From Hymenobacter cellulosivorans (GTDB lineage: Bacteria; Bacteroidota; Bacteroidia; Cytophagales; Hymenobacteraceae), in contig NZ_CP095049.1 in NCBI RefSeq assembly GCF_022919135.1, forward strand, positions 5,713,001 to 5,777,000: a stretch of DNA of 64,000 bases. Reading direction: 5' to 3'. Below, in pieces: positions 17,354 to 26,510 of this stretch. A model generated the notes under the pieces. The model saw only the letters and a program-made list of their open reading frames with translations. It was not told the origin of the DNA and searched no databases. Position 1 is the stretch's first letter, and each line of letters begins with the position of its first letter. A program made the position numbers and the translations under genes.

Positions 17354-18988
17354 TTAGCTCGGCAGCTGCTCGTAGGCCGGCACGGTCAGAAACTCGATGA
17401 ACTTCTCACTGGTCACCAGGCTGTCGAAGAGGCGGGCGGCCTGCAGATAGCGGCCGTTGGTATAACGCTCCTCCCCTACCAGGCTGCGGATTTTCTCCAG
17501 TTGCTGGGGCACGTACGAGCGGTACAGCTCCACGGTGATTTCGCGGCCGTCAGTCAGGGTCGTGCCGGGCGTGTGCAGCCACTGCCACACCTGGGCCCGA
17601 CTGATTTCGGCTGTGGCGGCGTCTTCCATCAGGTTGTAGATGGGTACGCAGCCGTTGCCGCCCAGCCAGGCCTCGATGTACTGAATAGCCACGTCGATGT
17701 TGAGTTTAAGGCCTTCCTCGGTAATTGTGCCCTGGGGCGCTTTCACCAGGTCGGCCGCCGTTACCTGCACGTCTTCGCGCTTGTTGTCAATCTGGTTGGG
17801 TTGGGGCATCAGTTCGTTGAACACAGCCAACGCCACCGGTACCAAGCCAGGGTGAGCTACCCAGGTGCCATCGTGGCCGTTTTTGGCTTCGCGCACCTTG
17901 TCGAGACGGACTTTCTCCAAGGCGGCCTCGTTAGCTTCGGGGTCGTTCTTAATCGGAATCTGGGCGGCCATGCCCCCAATGGCGTGCACCCCGCGGCGGT
18001 GGCAGGTCTGGACAACCAACTGGGAATACGCGGCCATAAAGGGCACCATCATGGTTACCTGGGCCCGGTCGGGCAGACGAAACTCGGGCTTCAGCCCCAG
18101 ACGCTTGATGTAGGAGAAGATATAGTCCCAACGCCCGCAGTTCAGGCCAGCACTGTGCTCCCGCAGCTCATACAGGATTTCGTTGAGCTCAAAGGCGGCG
18201 GGCAGCGTTTCAATCAGGACCGTGGCCTTGATGGTGCACTTGGGCATTTTCAACGACCATTGGGCAAAGCCGAAAATGTCGTTCCATAGCCGGGCTTCCA
18301 GATGACTTTCAATCTTGGGCAGGTAGTAATACGGGGCGCTGCCGCGGCTGCACAGTTCGTGGGCGTTATGAAAAAAATACAGCCCGAAGTCGAACATAGA
18401 GGCGCTAATGGGCTCCCCATCCACCAGCACATGATTTTCGACCAGGTGCCAGCCGCGCGGCCGCACTACCAGCGTAGCAGTTTCCTCGTTCAGCTTGTAT
18501 TCCTTGGTCGGGGTGCTGAGCGAAATAGTCCGGCGCACGGCGTCGCGTAGGTTGCGCTGCCCTTCGATGACGTTGGCCCAGGTCGGGGAGTTGGAATCTT
18601 CCAGATCAGCCATGAACACCTTGGCCCCCGAGTTCAGGGCGTTGATAATCATCTTACGCTCCACCGGCCCGGTGATTTCCACCCGGCGGTCCTGCAAATC
18701 GGCAGGCACGGGCGCCACGGTCCAGGGCTTGTCCCGAATCATCTTGGTCTCGGGCAGGAAGTCGGGCAGGATACCAGCCTCGAAGTCGCGCTGCCGGGCC
18801 TCACGGCGCAGCAACAGCTCCCGGCGGGTCCGGTCGAAACGGCGGTGCAGCTCGGCTACAAAGGCCAGGGCCGACGGCGTCAGGATTTCAGCAAACTCGG
18901 GAGAGTAGGCTCCTACCACTTTCACCCGCTCGGGCGTGAGGTAGGCGGGTGGGGAAACCAACGTTTGGGACTCAGTGAAAGGTGACAT
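17354..18988 (-). CDS. aceB: Malate synthase A
   Basis: 544 residues from the ATG at 18988 ([17 protein letters not shown]); the in-frame start at 19033 is rejected because it lies upstream of the predicted transcription start. Condenses glyoxylate with acetyl-CoA to malate. Visible signature [15 protein letters not shown], the [14 protein letters not shown] block, and [15 protein letters not shown]. First gene of the glyoxylate operon, divergent from its probable regulator, with a promoter and repeat half-sites in between. Co-occurrence with aceA and this regulator indicates growth on acetate or fatty acids. Confidence 0.96.
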   Translation of the reverse strand: MSPFTESQTLVSPPAYLTPERVKVVGAYSPEFAEILTPSALAFVAELHRRFDRTRRELLLRREARQRDFEAGILPDFLPETKMIRDKPWTVAPVPADLQDRRVEITGPVERKMIINALNSGAKVFMADLEDSNSPTWANVIEGQRNLRDAVRRTISLSTPTKEYKLNEETATLVVRPRGWHLVENHVLVDGEPISASMFDFGLYFFHNAHELCSRGSAPYYYLPKIESHLEARLWNDIFGFAQWSLKMPKCTIKATVLIETLPAAFELNEILYELREHSAGLNCGRWDYIFSYIKRLGLKPEFRLPDRAQVTMMVPFMAAYSQLVVQTCHRRGVHAIGGMAAQIPIKNDPEANEAALEKVRLDKVREAKNGHDGTWVAHPGLVPVALAVFNELMPQPNQIDNKREDVQVTAADLVKAPQGTITEEGLKLNIDVAIQYIEAWLGGNGCVPIYNLMEDAATAEISRAQVWQWLHTPGTTLTDGREITVELYRSYVPQQLEKIRSLVGEERYTNGRYLQAARLFDSLVTSEKFIEFLTVPAYEQLPS

Positions 18989-19026
18989 AGGCTTAGGGTT
19001 TGGAGAGAAGCGGGAAAGAATATAAC

Positions 19027-19057
19027 CAAACATACGTTAGCGAATTTTATTAATCAA
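19027..19057 (-). promoter_or_regulatory. Promoter of aceB-aceA
   Basis: On the minus strand: TTG (-33) at 19057-19055, 20-nt spacer, TATGTTTG (-7) at 19034-19027. This fits the Bacteroidota consensus TTG-N19/20-TAnnTTTG exactly. The aceB ATG is 38 nt beyond the -7 element. Confidence 0.75.
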
Positions 19058-19072
19058 GCGAATTTTCGCTAA
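19037..19072. promoter_or_regulatory. Candidate operator of the glyoxylate regulator
   Basis: TTAGCGAA at 19037-19044 and TTCGCTAA at 19065-19072 form an inverted repeat; inside lies the 14-bp palindrome AGCGAATTTTCGCT at 19057-19070. So three AGCGAA half-sites fall on and between the -33 and -7 elements of aceB. Position suggests repression of aceBA; that the neighbouring regulator binds here is inference. Confidence 0.55.
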
Positions 19073-19096
19073 AGTTTATAAAAGTTGGTTTTTACC

Positions 19097-19104
19097 TACT
19101 TTTG
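19097..19104 (+). promoter_or_regulatory. -7 promoter element of the regulator gene
   Basis: TACTTTTG, matching TAnnTTTG, 84 nt before the ATG at 19189. A TTT at 19075-19077 replaces the usual -33 TTG at 19-nt spacing. Confidence 0.5.
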
Positions 19105-19188
19105 CTAGGCTTTCAGCGCTGTATCTTTTTCTTGTAGCCGTTCCCGTAGTCCTTGTTAGCTGCGCGGAGCCTACTTCTGTATTCCCTT

Positions 19189-20676
19189 ATGCTTAGTCAC
19201 GGTCAGGTTGTCCGGTTAATTTTTGGTTTGAAACTGCGCGAGCTGCGGCAGGAACGCGGCTTTACCCCCGCCGAGCTGGCCCGGGCCTGCGACGTGTCGG
19301 TATCGTATCTGAATGAGATAGAAAAGGGCAAGAAGTATCCCAAGGCCGATAAAATACTGAGTCTGAGCAAGGTGCTGGAAGTAAGCTACGACCAGTTGAC
19401 TTCCCTGACCTTGAGCCGCAAGCTGGAGCCTATTTCTGAGCTGCTGCAGTCGGATTTGCTCAAAGAGTTTCCCCTGGAAATGTTCGGGTTAGATCCGGTG
19501 CGCATCGTAGAGCTGATTTCGGACGCTCCTGCCAAGATGAACGCCTTCATCGGGACGCTGTTCGAAATTGCCCGCAACTACGAAATGCGGCAGGAGCACT
19601 TTTTTCTGGCCGCCCTGCGCTCCTACCAGGAGATGCACGACAACTACTTCGAAGAGCTGGAGCAGGACGTACGCACCTTCATTGGCCAGGAAAAGCTGAT
19701 GGTAGCCGCGCCCTTCGCCACCCGGCAGCTGGAGCAGGTCCTGACCGAGAAATACGGCTACAGCGTGGACCGCACCAAGCTGGGCGAGTACGCTAGTCTG
19801 GGCCGACTCCGCTCGGTGTTTCAACCCAAAACCAAGCGCCTACTCATGCGTCCTGGTCTTACCCGGGCCCAGGAAGCCTTTGTATTGGGCCGGGAGCTGG
19901 CGTTTAACTACCTCAATCTGCGGGAGCGGCCCTACGTGAATGCGTCCTTCCCGGTGCGCAGCTTCGACGAGGTGCTCAACAACTTCAAGGCTTCCTACTT
20001 CGCCGGAGCCCTGCTGATGGAAGAGGAAAACCTGACCCGGGACTTTCAAAAGCTATTTGCCAGCAAAAAGTGGGACCCATCGGCATTTCTGGACTTGATC
20101 AGCAAGTATGACGTGTCGCCGGAGATGTTTATGCAGCGCATCACCAACCTGCTGCCCCGGCACTTCGGCCTACAGAGCCTGTTTTTCCTGCGCTTCGACC
20201 AGGCCAACGCCAACGCGGGCTTCATGCTGACCAAGGAGCTCCACCTTTCCCGCCTGCACAACCCCCACGGCAACGAGCTGCACGAGCACTACTGTCGCCG
20301 CTGGGTATCGCTGCGTCTGATTTCGGAACTGCGCCAGGAGCCGCTTTCCGGTGCCCCAAACACGGCTATTTCGGCCCAACGCTCCCATTATTTCGGCACC
20401 GACGACGAGTACCTGTGCCTGACCCTGGCCCGGGCCGGCGGGCCCAATGAACCCGCCGTGAGCGTAACCGTGGGCCTCCTCTGCGACGACAACCTCAAGC
20501 AGAAAGTCAGTTTCCTCGACGACCCGGCCATTCCGGTGCGCATTGTCAACGAAACCTGTGAGCGGTGCGCCATCTACGACTGCGAAGTGCGGGCCGCCGC
20601 TCCCATTGAAATCGAGCGGAAGCAGCGCACCCAGGAAATCGAAGCCGCCATTGCCACGCTGGTAAACGGGGGATGA
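19189..20676 (+). CDS. RamB/ScfR-type regulator: XRE HTH, degenerate ImmA/IrrE and DUF2083 domains
   Basis: 495 residues from the ATG at 19189. Residues about 15-65 are a Cro/XRE helix-turn-helix (FTPAELARACDVSVSYLNEI). The middle matches the ImmA/IrrE (DUF955) domain, but the HExxH zinc site reads RELAF at residues 235-239, so both His ligands are lost. The C-terminus has the DUF2083 Cys cluster CERCAIYDC (Cys457, 460, 465). Regulators with this layout (RamB, ScfR, MccR) respond to short-chain acyl-CoA and control acetate, propionate and glyoxylate metabolism. Divergent from aceB, with AGCGAA half-sites in the shared promoter region. Almost certainly the local glyoxylate regulator; activator or repressor cannot be told. 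Confidence 0.88.
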   Translation: MLSHGQVVRLIFGLKLRELRQERGFTPAELARACDVSVSYLNEIEKGKKYPKADKILSLSKVLEVSYDQLTSLTLSRKLEPISELLQSDLLKEFPLEMFGLDPVRIVELISDAPAKMNAFIGTLFEIARNYEMRQEHFFLAALRSYQEMHDNYFEELEQDVRTFIGQEKLMVAAPFATRQLEQVLTEKYGYSVDRTKLGEYASLGRLRSVFQPKTKRLLMRPGLTRAQEAFVLGRELAFNYLNLRERPYVNASFPVRSFDEVLNNFKASYFAGALLMEEENLTRDFQKLFASKKWDPSAFLDLISKYDVSPEMFMQRITNLLPRHFGLQSLFFLRFDQANANAGFMLTKELHLSRLHNPHGNELHEHYCRRWVSLRLISELRQEPLSGAPNTAISAQRSHYFGTDDEYLCLTLARAGGPNEPAVSVTVGLLCDDNLKQKVSFLDDPAIPVRIVNETCERCAIYDCEVRAAAPIEIERKQRTQEIEAAIATLVNGG

Positions 20677-20887
20677 TTTTAGTTGCTCGATGTTCTGTTA
20701 AAGAACGTCCGGTTGAGCAACGCGGCACATCTCACGGAGTCCGTTGTTAAATACAGAACAACGCAATAATACCTCATGCTGAGCTTGGCGTATAGCCCGA
20801 CAATGTCAGCAGGCAAGATGCCTCGCGCTGCTCGACCAGACGTTCTTCTGCCTAATAACTGCCAACGAGCAACCAACAACTACCTCC
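20677..20887. repeat. Intergenic hairpins and degenerate interspersed repeat
   Basis: Nested inverted repeats: TTGCTC/GAGCAA (20683-20688, 20715-20720) around GTTCT/AGAAC (20692-20696, 20702-20706). Downstream, about 20775-20850, a stretch beginning CATGCTGAGCTTGGCG and ending near CTCGACCAGACGTTCT resembles a decayed copy of an interspersed repeat of the CATGCTGAGCTTG type often seen in such genomes. No gene. Confidence 0.45.
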
Positions 20888-21658
20888 ATGACTTCCGCTA
20901 AAGAACAGTTTGACCGCCAAGCCGCGCACTACAATACCCAGTGGAACACGTGGAGTGAGGCGCTGCTGCGGTGGCTACTGGAGCACGCCGATGCCCAGCC
21001 GACCGATACCGTGCTGGATGTAGCTACCGGCACGGGCTTTACGGCTCTGGCCTTTGCCCCGCATGTGCAGTCGGTAGTAGGACTGGATGTTTCGACAGGG
21101 ATGCTAGCCGAAGCGCAGAAGCGGCAGCAGGAACAAGGAATAGCTAACGTGACGTGGCTGGAAGGCGCGGCTGAGCAACTGCCGTTTCCCGACGCCTCGT
21201 TCAGCATCGTTACCTGCCGGGTGGCGCCCCACCATTTCGACTCGGTACCGCAATTTCTGGCGGAAGTGCGCCGGGTGCTGCAGCCCGGCGGCCAGTTTTT
21301 GCTGGCTGATACCTGCGTGCTCGACAATCAGCCAGAGCTGAACCAGTGGCAGAACTACGTGGAAAAGCTCCGGGACCCGTCGCACGCCCGCAACCTGGAG
21401 CCCCGGGAGTGGCGAGCTGCCATGGAGGCTGCTGGGCTAGTGGTGGAGAAAGTGGAGGAAGCCGCGCCCGACGGTGCCATGCAGCTCAACGACTGGCTGA
21501 CCAAAGCCGGCTGCACCGGCGAGAAGGCCGAGCAGGTTCGCCGGGAGTTTCAAAACGCGTCGGTCGAGGCCCAGCAGCATTTTCAGATTCAGGAGCTTCC
21601 CGGCGCAGACTTTACCTTTGTCTGGCAACGGGTGGTGGCCAAGGCCGTCAAGCCCTAA
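20888..21658 (+). CDS. Class I SAM-dependent methyltransferase
   Basis: 256 residues. Motif I VLDVATGTGFTAL, acidic motif II VVGLDVSTGM, LPFPDASFSIVTCRVAPHHF post-motifs and LQPGGQFLLADT for motif III are typical of the UbiE/YcgJ-like Methyltransf_11 group. Cytoplasmic, small-molecule substrate likely but unknown. It ends 18 bp before mltG in the same direction, so the two are probably co-transcribed. Confidence 0.88.
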   Translation: MTSAKEQFDRQAAHYNTQWNTWSEALLRWLLEHADAQPTDTVLDVATGTGFTALAFAPHVQSVVGLDVSTGMLAEAQKRQQEQGIANVTWLEGAAEQLPFPDASFSIVTCRVAPHHFDSVPQFLAEVRRVLQPGGQFLLADTCVLDNQPELNQWQNYVEKLRDPSHARNLEPREWRAAMEAAGLVVEKVEEAAPDGAMQLNDWLTKAGCTGEKAEQVRREFQNASVEAQQHFQIQELPGADFTFVWQRVVAKAVKP

Positions 21659-21676
21659 AACAAGCCGTACAACGTT

Positions 21677-22747
21677 TTGAGTCAACAACCTTCTTCGAAT
21701 ACAACTCCGCTCTGGTGGCGGGTCGGGCGAATTCTGCTCGTGATACTTCTGGTGGCGGGCGGTGTTGTCGGCTTTAAAGCCTGGCAGCTGCTGTGGAAAC
21801 CGAACGTAACGGCCTCGGCGTTTGGCCCGGCGTACCTGTACATCCGTACCGGCGCTTCCTACCAAGCCGTGCTGGATTCGTTGGACAAGCACGAGTTGCT
21901 GCGCGACCCGGAGACGTTCCGGCAGGTGGCTCAGTGGCGCGAGTATCCGGCCCACGTGCGTCCCGGCCGCTATTTGCTGACTCCGGACCTGGGCAACTCC
22001 GCCCTGATCGACAAGCTCAGCCAGGGCCCCCAGGACACGGTAGACTTCACCCTCGACGCTTTCAAGTACAAGCCCCAGCTGATCCGGCAGGTAGCCCGGC
22101 AGCTCGAAGCCGACTCGGCCCACCTGCGCCGCCTGCTCAACGACAACGGTCTGCTGCTGCGCCGCTACCACCTCGACACGACCACCATTCTGACCATGTT
22201 CCTGCCGGGGCCTTATCAGTTTGAATGGAACACCTCAGCCACCCAGTTCTTGGATTCGGCAGCGGCCATGCACGGCCGGTTCTGGACGCCCCAGCGCCGG
22301 CAGCGGGCCGATTCACTGGGCCTCACCCCCACGCAGGTACACGTACTGGCCAGCATTGTGCAGCGCGAAACCTCGGAGCCAACGGACAAACCCATCATTG
22401 CCGGGGTATATCTGAATCGGCTCAAGCACGGTATGCGCCTGCAGGCCGACCCGACCCTGCTCTGGGCCATTGGCAACTTTGGAGTGAAGCGGGTGCTCAA
22501 CAAGGACAAGCTCGTAGACTCGCCCTATAACACCTACAAACACAAAGGCCTGCCACCAGGCCCTATCACCTCGGCCAACCGCTCCAGCCTGAATGCCGTG
22601 CTCAAGCCCACGGCCCATAAGTACTACTTCTTCTGTGCCCGCCCCGACCGCAGCGGCTTCTCCGACTTTGCCGAAACCTACGCCGACCACAAGCGCAACG
22701 CCCGCAAGTACCAGCACACCCTCGACAGCCTGAAGATTCTGCGGTAG
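21677..22747 (+). CDS. mltG: Endolytic murein transglycosylase MltG (YceG family)
   Basis: 356 residues from the TTG at 21677 (SQQPSSNTTPLWWR). One N-terminal membrane anchor (ILLVILLVAGGVVGF), a LysM-like region, then the YceG domain with ASIVQRETSEP carrying the catalytic Glu, GVYLNRLKHGMRLQADPTLL and SPYNTYKHKGLPPGPI. It cleaves nascent glycan strands and sets their length; acts in the periplasm, anchored in the inner membrane. The usual Glu four residues before the invariant Thr is Gln in this protein (VQRET), while the second Glu is kept. Confidence 0.92.
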   Translation: MSQQPSSNTTPLWWRVGRILLVILLVAGGVVGFKAWQLLWKPNVTASAFGPAYLYIRTGASYQAVLDSLDKHELLRDPETFRQVAQWREYPAHVRPGRYLLTPDLGNSALIDKLSQGPQDTVDFTLDAFKYKPQLIRQVARQLEADSAHLRRLLNDNGLLLRRYHLDTTTILTMFLPGPYQFEWNTSATQFLDSAAAMHGRFWTPQRRQRADSLGLTPTQVHVLASIVQRETSEPTDKPIIAGVYLNRLKHGMRLQADPTLLWAIGNFGVKRVLNKDKLVDSPYNTYKHKGLPPGPITSANRSSLNAVLKPTAHKYYFFCARPDRSGFSDFAETYADHKRNARKYQHTLDSLKILR

Positions 22748-22803
22748 TCTTTGCTCCACGCCGCGAAGCTCTACTTCACAGTGCACTCGGCAGGAAATGC
22801 CTG

Positions 22804-24297
22804 CTACAGCCGATATAGCCGCAGGTGCGCCCCGCCACTCCGACTTACCTGGTCCTGGCGCTTTATCGTTTCTTTCATGCTCAGCCCGGTGTATTCAGAG
22901 TGCTCCAAGAACAGCAGCGGCGAGGCTAGTGGCGGCTCCTGCCATTCAGCAACCGGCTGCTGCCGCCGCAGGGAGTCGAACTGCTGCACGTTGGTCACTA
23001 CGTAGTAGTCGTCGAGCAGCACGTAGTGAAAGCCGCGCTGCCGCCATGCAGACAGCTGCTTCTCGGACGTGATACTCACCACCGAATCTACCCCGAATGG
23101 CGCTAGTCCCAGGCCTACGGTGCTGACTACTTTACTGGCTCCTCGGGCCCGCAGCCACTGGGCTACCTGTGGGTAGCTGCTGGGCGTGTGGGCGTACACC
23201 TCCGTTCGAATCTTACCCAGGTTAAAGCTGCAGGCCAGCAGCACAAGCAGGGCCAGGCCCCACCCACCTACATTGCGCCGCAAGCTCAGAAAAGCCAGGG
23301 TGTAGAACAGCCCATAAGCCAGCAGCAGCCCCCGGGGTGCTTTCAGCAGCAATGACATGCCCACCAGATATGCGTAGGCCCACACCGCCAGGTAGCGCAT
23401 CAGGTTGATATGCCGCAACCCGGTAAACAACTCCCGCCGCCACAGCCAGGGCAGCAGAGGCACCCACGCCAGCATCAGCCACGACTCATAGTCCAGCATA
23501 AACCACGGGTAAAACAGCAAGTCCAGCTGCACGCTGCCTTGCCGCCCGGCTGCGTTGGCCGCGCCCGGAAACAGCACGTTGTAGTACACGGCCGGCCACC
23601 GGTACCAGGGCAACCCGGCCAATACCCCGATGAGGCCAAACACCACAAACGGCGTGGCCAAAATGCCCGCCACCCGCAGCCAGTTGCGCCGCGCCCACAA
23701 AAGCCCGTCGCGCTGCAAGAGCTCCAACACACCCAGAATCGGTAGGGTCAGGATAAACTTATAGTTGATGCTCAAGCCCAGGGCCAGCCAGAGTGCCGCC
23801 CGGCGCAGGTGTTGGTCGGTGGGCATGTTTAGCCGCTGGTAGTAGGCATTCAGCAGTCCGGCAAATACCAATAGCGAAGCCGAACCCATGGTGAAGTCGC
23901 GGCCGGAAAAGGTGAGGAACACCGAACTGCCGATAAATAGAATGAGCAGCGCGGTTTCCCAGGGCCCCAGCCGGGCCACCTTAGTCACAAAGGCTACCAG
24001 GGCCCCCACCGCCGCCACGGCCAACAGGGCATTCAAGTGCTGAAACACGCGAAAGTTGGTCGTGACCCAGGCCACCGGCACGTAGAGCACCGAGAAGCCG
24101 GGGCTGCCGTGGTGGAACAGGTTGCGCAGGTTGCCCTGGGCTATTTCCTGCACAATCTGCCAGTTGCGCACCGAGTCGTAGTCGGGTAAGGCAGCCTGAC
24201 TGAGGCCGTAGAGGCGCACGGCCGCTACCAGCAGCAGGGCCAGCAGTGCGGGTAGAGCATTTTTTAGGGGCAGATTGTCGTTCTTCGTGGCCGTCAT
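22804..24297 (-). CDS. Polytopic membrane protein, probable GT-C-type glycosyltransferase
   Basis: 497 residues with about ten hydrophobic segments. The first ([20 protein letters not shown]) is followed by an acidic DYDSVRNWQ loop, the place and style of the first-loop Asp motif in GT-C (PMT/ArnT-like) glycosyltransferases that use lipid-linked sugars. A soluble C-terminal part (about 385-497) has [19 protein letters not shown] and [10 protein letters not shown]. The substrate cannot be told. It is convergent with mltG and divergent from dtd; no polysaccharide genes are near. Confidence 0.75.
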   Translation of the reverse strand: MTATKNDNLPLKNALPALLALLLVAAVRLYGLSQAALPDYDSVRNWQIVQEIAQGNLRNLFHHGSPGFSVLYVPVAWVTTNFRVFQHLNALLAVAAVGALVAFVTKVARLGPWETALLILFIGSSVFLTFSGRDFTMGSASLLVFAGLLNAYYQRLNMPTDQHLRRAALWLALGLSINYKFILTLPILGVLELLQRDGLLWARRNWLRVAGILATPFVVFGLIGVLAGLPWYRWPAVYYNVLFPGAANAAGRQGSVQLDLLFYPWFMLDYESWLMLAWVPLLPWLWRRELFTGLRHINLMRYLAVWAYAYLVGMSLLLKAPRGLLLAYGLFYTLAFLSLRRNVGGWGLALLVLLACSFNLGKIRTEVYAHTPSSYPQVAQWLRARGASKVVSTVGLGLAPFGVDSVVSITSEKQLSAWRQRGFHYVLLDDYYVVTNVQQFDSLRRQQPVAEWQEPPLASPLLFLEHSEYTGLSMKETIKRQDQVSRSGGAHLRLYRL

Positions 24298-24371
24298 GCG
24301 GATGTCGGGCGCCGGTTGGCCCTGCGAAGTACGACAACCCTCCCGAACATTCAGCTTTTCGCTCTTCGCCT

Positions 24372-24821
24372 ATGCGAGTAGTTCTTCAGCGCGTCAGTCA
24401 GGCCAGCGTCACGGTGGAAGGCCGCGTTACCGGCCAGATTGGCCCCGGCTTGCTGGTACTGGCCGGCTTTGCCCCCGACGATACTACCCAGTCCCTCGAC
24501 TGGATGGCCCGCAAGCTCGTACAGCTGCGCATCTTCAGCGACGAAGAAGGCAAAATGAACCGCAGCGTCCAGGACATCGGGGGCCAGGTGCTGGTCGTAA
24601 GCCAGTTTACGCTGCTGGCCGACGCCCGCAAGGGCAACCGTCCTAGCTACATTGGAGCCGCCCCGCCCCCCGTGGCCATCCCGCTCTACGAGCAGTTTGT
24701 GCACATGCTGGAACAGCTCTTGGGTCAGCCCGTGCCCACTGGCGAGTTCGGCGCCGACATGAAAGTAGAGCTCCTCAACGACGGTCCCGTCACCATCGTC
24801 CTCGACTCGCCGGAGCGGTGA
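24372..24821 (+). CDS. dtd: D-aminoacyl-tRNA deacylase
   Basis: 149 residues from the ATG at 24372 ([17 protein letters not shown]), the conserved N-terminus; a longer frame from 24246 reads into the divergent gene and is rejected. Removes D-amino acids, and glycine from tRNA-Ala, to protect translation. The catalytic SQFTLLAD motif and the C-terminal [19 protein letters not shown] (the Gly-cis-Pro region) are both visible. Single gene, head-to-head with the membrane protein at 22804-24297 across only 74 bp. Confidence 0.95.
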   Translation: MRVVLQRVSQASVTVEGRVTGQIGPGLLVLAGFAPDDTTQSLDWMARKLVQLRIFSDEEGKMNRSVQDIGGQVLVVSQFTLLADARKGNRPSYIGAAPPPVAIPLYEQFVHMLEQLLGQPVPTGEFGADMKVELLNDGPVTIVLDSPER

Positions 24822-25129
24822 GGAGGTGAAATTTGCGAGTTTATGCCCTTGCAAGGCTGAAGGGCGAAGCAATGCGTCCTCTACGTAGTGCGACTCGCTC
24901 TTTTATCAGAAAGCCCTTTCGCCATTATTCAGTGCCGAGACGTCGCTACATACCGCTGCGTCCCAGAGTCAGAGCCTAACCCCTGCGCAGACATCAAAGC
25001 TTTCTGGGAAAAGGCTGTGACTACCTTCGTAGAGGCCGGATTGCTTCGGCTCTGCCTCGCAAGGACAAAAGTTGTTAGCGCCACCAGCACGTCCAACTCA
25101 CTGTTTCACCATTTTACCACTCCACCGCT
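24822..25129. other. Intergenic region between dtd and the MazG-like gene
   Basis: 308 bp. An 81-codon frame at 24888-25133 has no protein-like features and is not called. The stretch around 25040-25070 (GGATTGCTTCGGCTCTG) looks like a fragment of an interspersed element. CTCACTGTTTCACCATTTTACC near 25097-25118 is a weak match to the motif described at 30341, 30561, 31346 and 57361. Confidence 0.4.
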
Positions 25130-25456
25130 ATGACCATCGAAGAAGCCCAACAAACCGTTGATACCTGGATTCAAACCACCGGCGTGCGGTATTTCAATGA
25201 GCTGACCAACATGGCCATGCTTACCGAGGAAGTTGGGGAAGTGGCCCGCATCATTGCCCGCCAGTACGGGGAACAGTCCTTTAAAGAGTCGGATAAGGAC
25301 AAGGTCTTAGCCGATGAACTGGCCGATGTGCTGTTCGTGGTAATCTGCCTGGCCAATCAAACTGGGGTCAACCTCACGGAAGCGTTGCAGCGCAACCTGG
25401 AAAAGAAAACCCAGCGCGACGCCACCCGCCACCAGCAAAACGAGAAGCTGCGCTAG
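25130..25456 (+). CDS. MazG-like nucleotide pyrophosphohydrolase
   Basis: 108 residues, a single-domain all-alpha NTP pyrophosphatase (MazG/iMazG type). The metal-binding EExxE (LTEEVGEVARI) and DELADVLFVV motifs are present. Such proteins hydrolyse non-canonical or excess (d)NTPs to monophosphates; the preferred nucleotide is unknown. Start ATG at 25130. Followed closely by a 21-bp tandem repeat array. Confidence 0.9.
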   Translation: MTIEEAQQTVDTWIQTTGVRYFNELTNMAMLTEEVGEVARIIARQYGEQSFKESDKDKVLADELADVLFVVICLANQTGVNLTEALQRNLEKKTQRDATRHQQNEKLR

Positions 25457-25481
25457 GTCTTCCCATCCCGCCCATCACCCC

Positions 25482-25670
25482 TCCGAAATGAGTTCAGGGT
25501 CGTCCGAAATGGGTTCAAGGGGGTCCAAAACCGCACTTAAGGCGTCCAAAATGGATTCAAGGACGTCCGAAATGCTTTCAAGGGTGTCCGAAATGACTTC
25601 AGGGGCGTCCGAAATGGTTTCAACAGTGGCCGAAGCCGTATCCTGGACGTCCGACGTGGTTGCAGAGCCG
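25482..25670. repeat. Tandem array of nine 21-bp units (7 clear, 2 decayed)
   Basis: Units start at 25482, 25503, 25524, 25545, 25566, 25587, 25608, 25629 and 25650, exactly 21 bp apart, consensus TCCGAAATGNNTTCAAGGG. In frame they translate to heptads SEMxSxx within an 82-codon open frame from the ATG at 25488. The frame runs on into the hairpin at 25677-25723, which argues that this is a non-coding minisatellite. It sits between the 3' ends of the MazG-like gene and comB. Confidence 0.9.
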
Positions 25671-25676
25671 CGCTAC

Positions 25677-25723
25677 AACGCAACAGGGCGTCCGGAAACT
25701 GCTTCCGGACGCCCTGTTGCGTT
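25677..25723. terminator. Perfect 21-bp hairpin at the end of the repeat array
   Basis: Arms 25677-25697 and 25703-25723 pair without a mismatch around a 5-nt loop (core GGGCGTCCGGAA). The apical part, GTCCGGAAACTGCTTCCGGAC when read through, looks like one array unit turned into a full palindrome. No T tract; a terminator or RNA-stability element for the two converging genes. Confidence 0.7.
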
Positions 25724-25741
25724 AGTGTATTCTTGAGAGTA

Positions 25742-26458
25742 TTACCCGTTGGCTATTAGCCGCCCCTCTTGCCAAATGGGCAGCACCGAGTGGGTATCCA
25801 CCTGCACGCAGTACTCGAAGTCCTTATTAGCCTCCAGCGAATTGAGCCGCCGCACGTGGGCCGACTGCAACAGATAACCGGCCAAATCCGGTTGGGCTTG
25901 CTGCCACAAGTGGCGGGCGGCTAGTGTAGCGTCGCTGCTGCTCGTGTCAAACGTGGAAGCCAGCCGCTCGGCCAGGGCCCCGCCAAAAACGGTATCCTCC
26001 AGGTTGAACATGCCCTTCCAGCCCGCACACACCACTATTACGTCCTTGCCCTGGGCCCGCGCAAACTCCGCCACGGCCTCCAGATTGAGAAAAGCCCCGA
26101 TTACTACGGCATCAGCAGCCAAGGACAGATGCAGGGCCCGGGTGCCGTTGGTAGTGGTAATGGCCACGCCCCGCCCTTGTACGGGCAGTACCCCATCAAG
26201 GTAGCCGAAAGGCGAGTTGCCCAGGTCGAAGCCCTCGGCCTGGCGCCCGTCGCGCTCAGCAGCCGTCAGGTAGCCCTGGGCCGCCAGAGCCCGGCAGTCT
26301 TCCAGCTCGCTGAAGGGCACGATATGCGTCACGCCCGCCGCCAGCGCCGTTACGATAGAGGAAGTTGCCCGCAGAATATCCACTACCACGGCCACCTTCC
26401 CTTCCAACTGGTACAATGGCAACAGCTCCGGACTAAAGCAAATATCAACTGAGGGCAT
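25742..26458 (-). CDS. comB: 2-phosphosulfolactate phosphatase family protein (ComB)
   Basis: 238 residues, full length for the family. Conserved blocks: VAVVVDILRATSSIV, FDLGNSPFGYL, AITTTNGTRAL and VCAGWKGMFNLEDTVFGGAL. In methanogens ComB makes sulfolactate on the way to coenzyme M. Bacteria with comB but no other coenzyme M genes are common and their product is uncertain; no ComA or ComC homologue is in the window. The start at 26458 matches the family N-terminus. Confidence 0.9.
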   Translation of the reverse strand: MPSVDICFSPELLPLYQLEGKVAVVVDILRATSSIVTALAAGVTHIVPFSELEDCRALAAQGYLTAAERDGRQAEGFDLGNSPFGYLDGVLPVQGRGVAITTTNGTRALHLSLAADAVVIGAFLNLEAVAEFARAQGKDVIVVCAGWKGMFNLEDTVFGGALAERLASTFDTSSSDATLAARHLWQQAQPDLAGYLLQSAHVRRLNSLEANKDFEYCVQVDTHSVLPIWQEGRLIANG

Positions 26459-26510
26459 ACGAAAAGGTATTAGGGGATTGAGAAGTCAAAGGAAAAGTCA
26501 AAAAGAAAGC

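Noticed and set aside
24888-25133. 81-codon plus-strand frame between dtd and the MazG-like gene
   Set aside because: No domain or signal, crosses interspersed-repeat fragments, overlaps the MazG-like start.
25482-25670. CRISPR array
   Set aside because: Repeats are directly tandem at 21 bp with no spacers and no cas genes.
25488-25736. 82-codon SEMxSxx heptad frame as a real gene
   Set aside because: Runs through a perfect 21-bp hairpin and ends in the terminator region; better explained as a minisatellite. Kept as a finding because it is not excluded.
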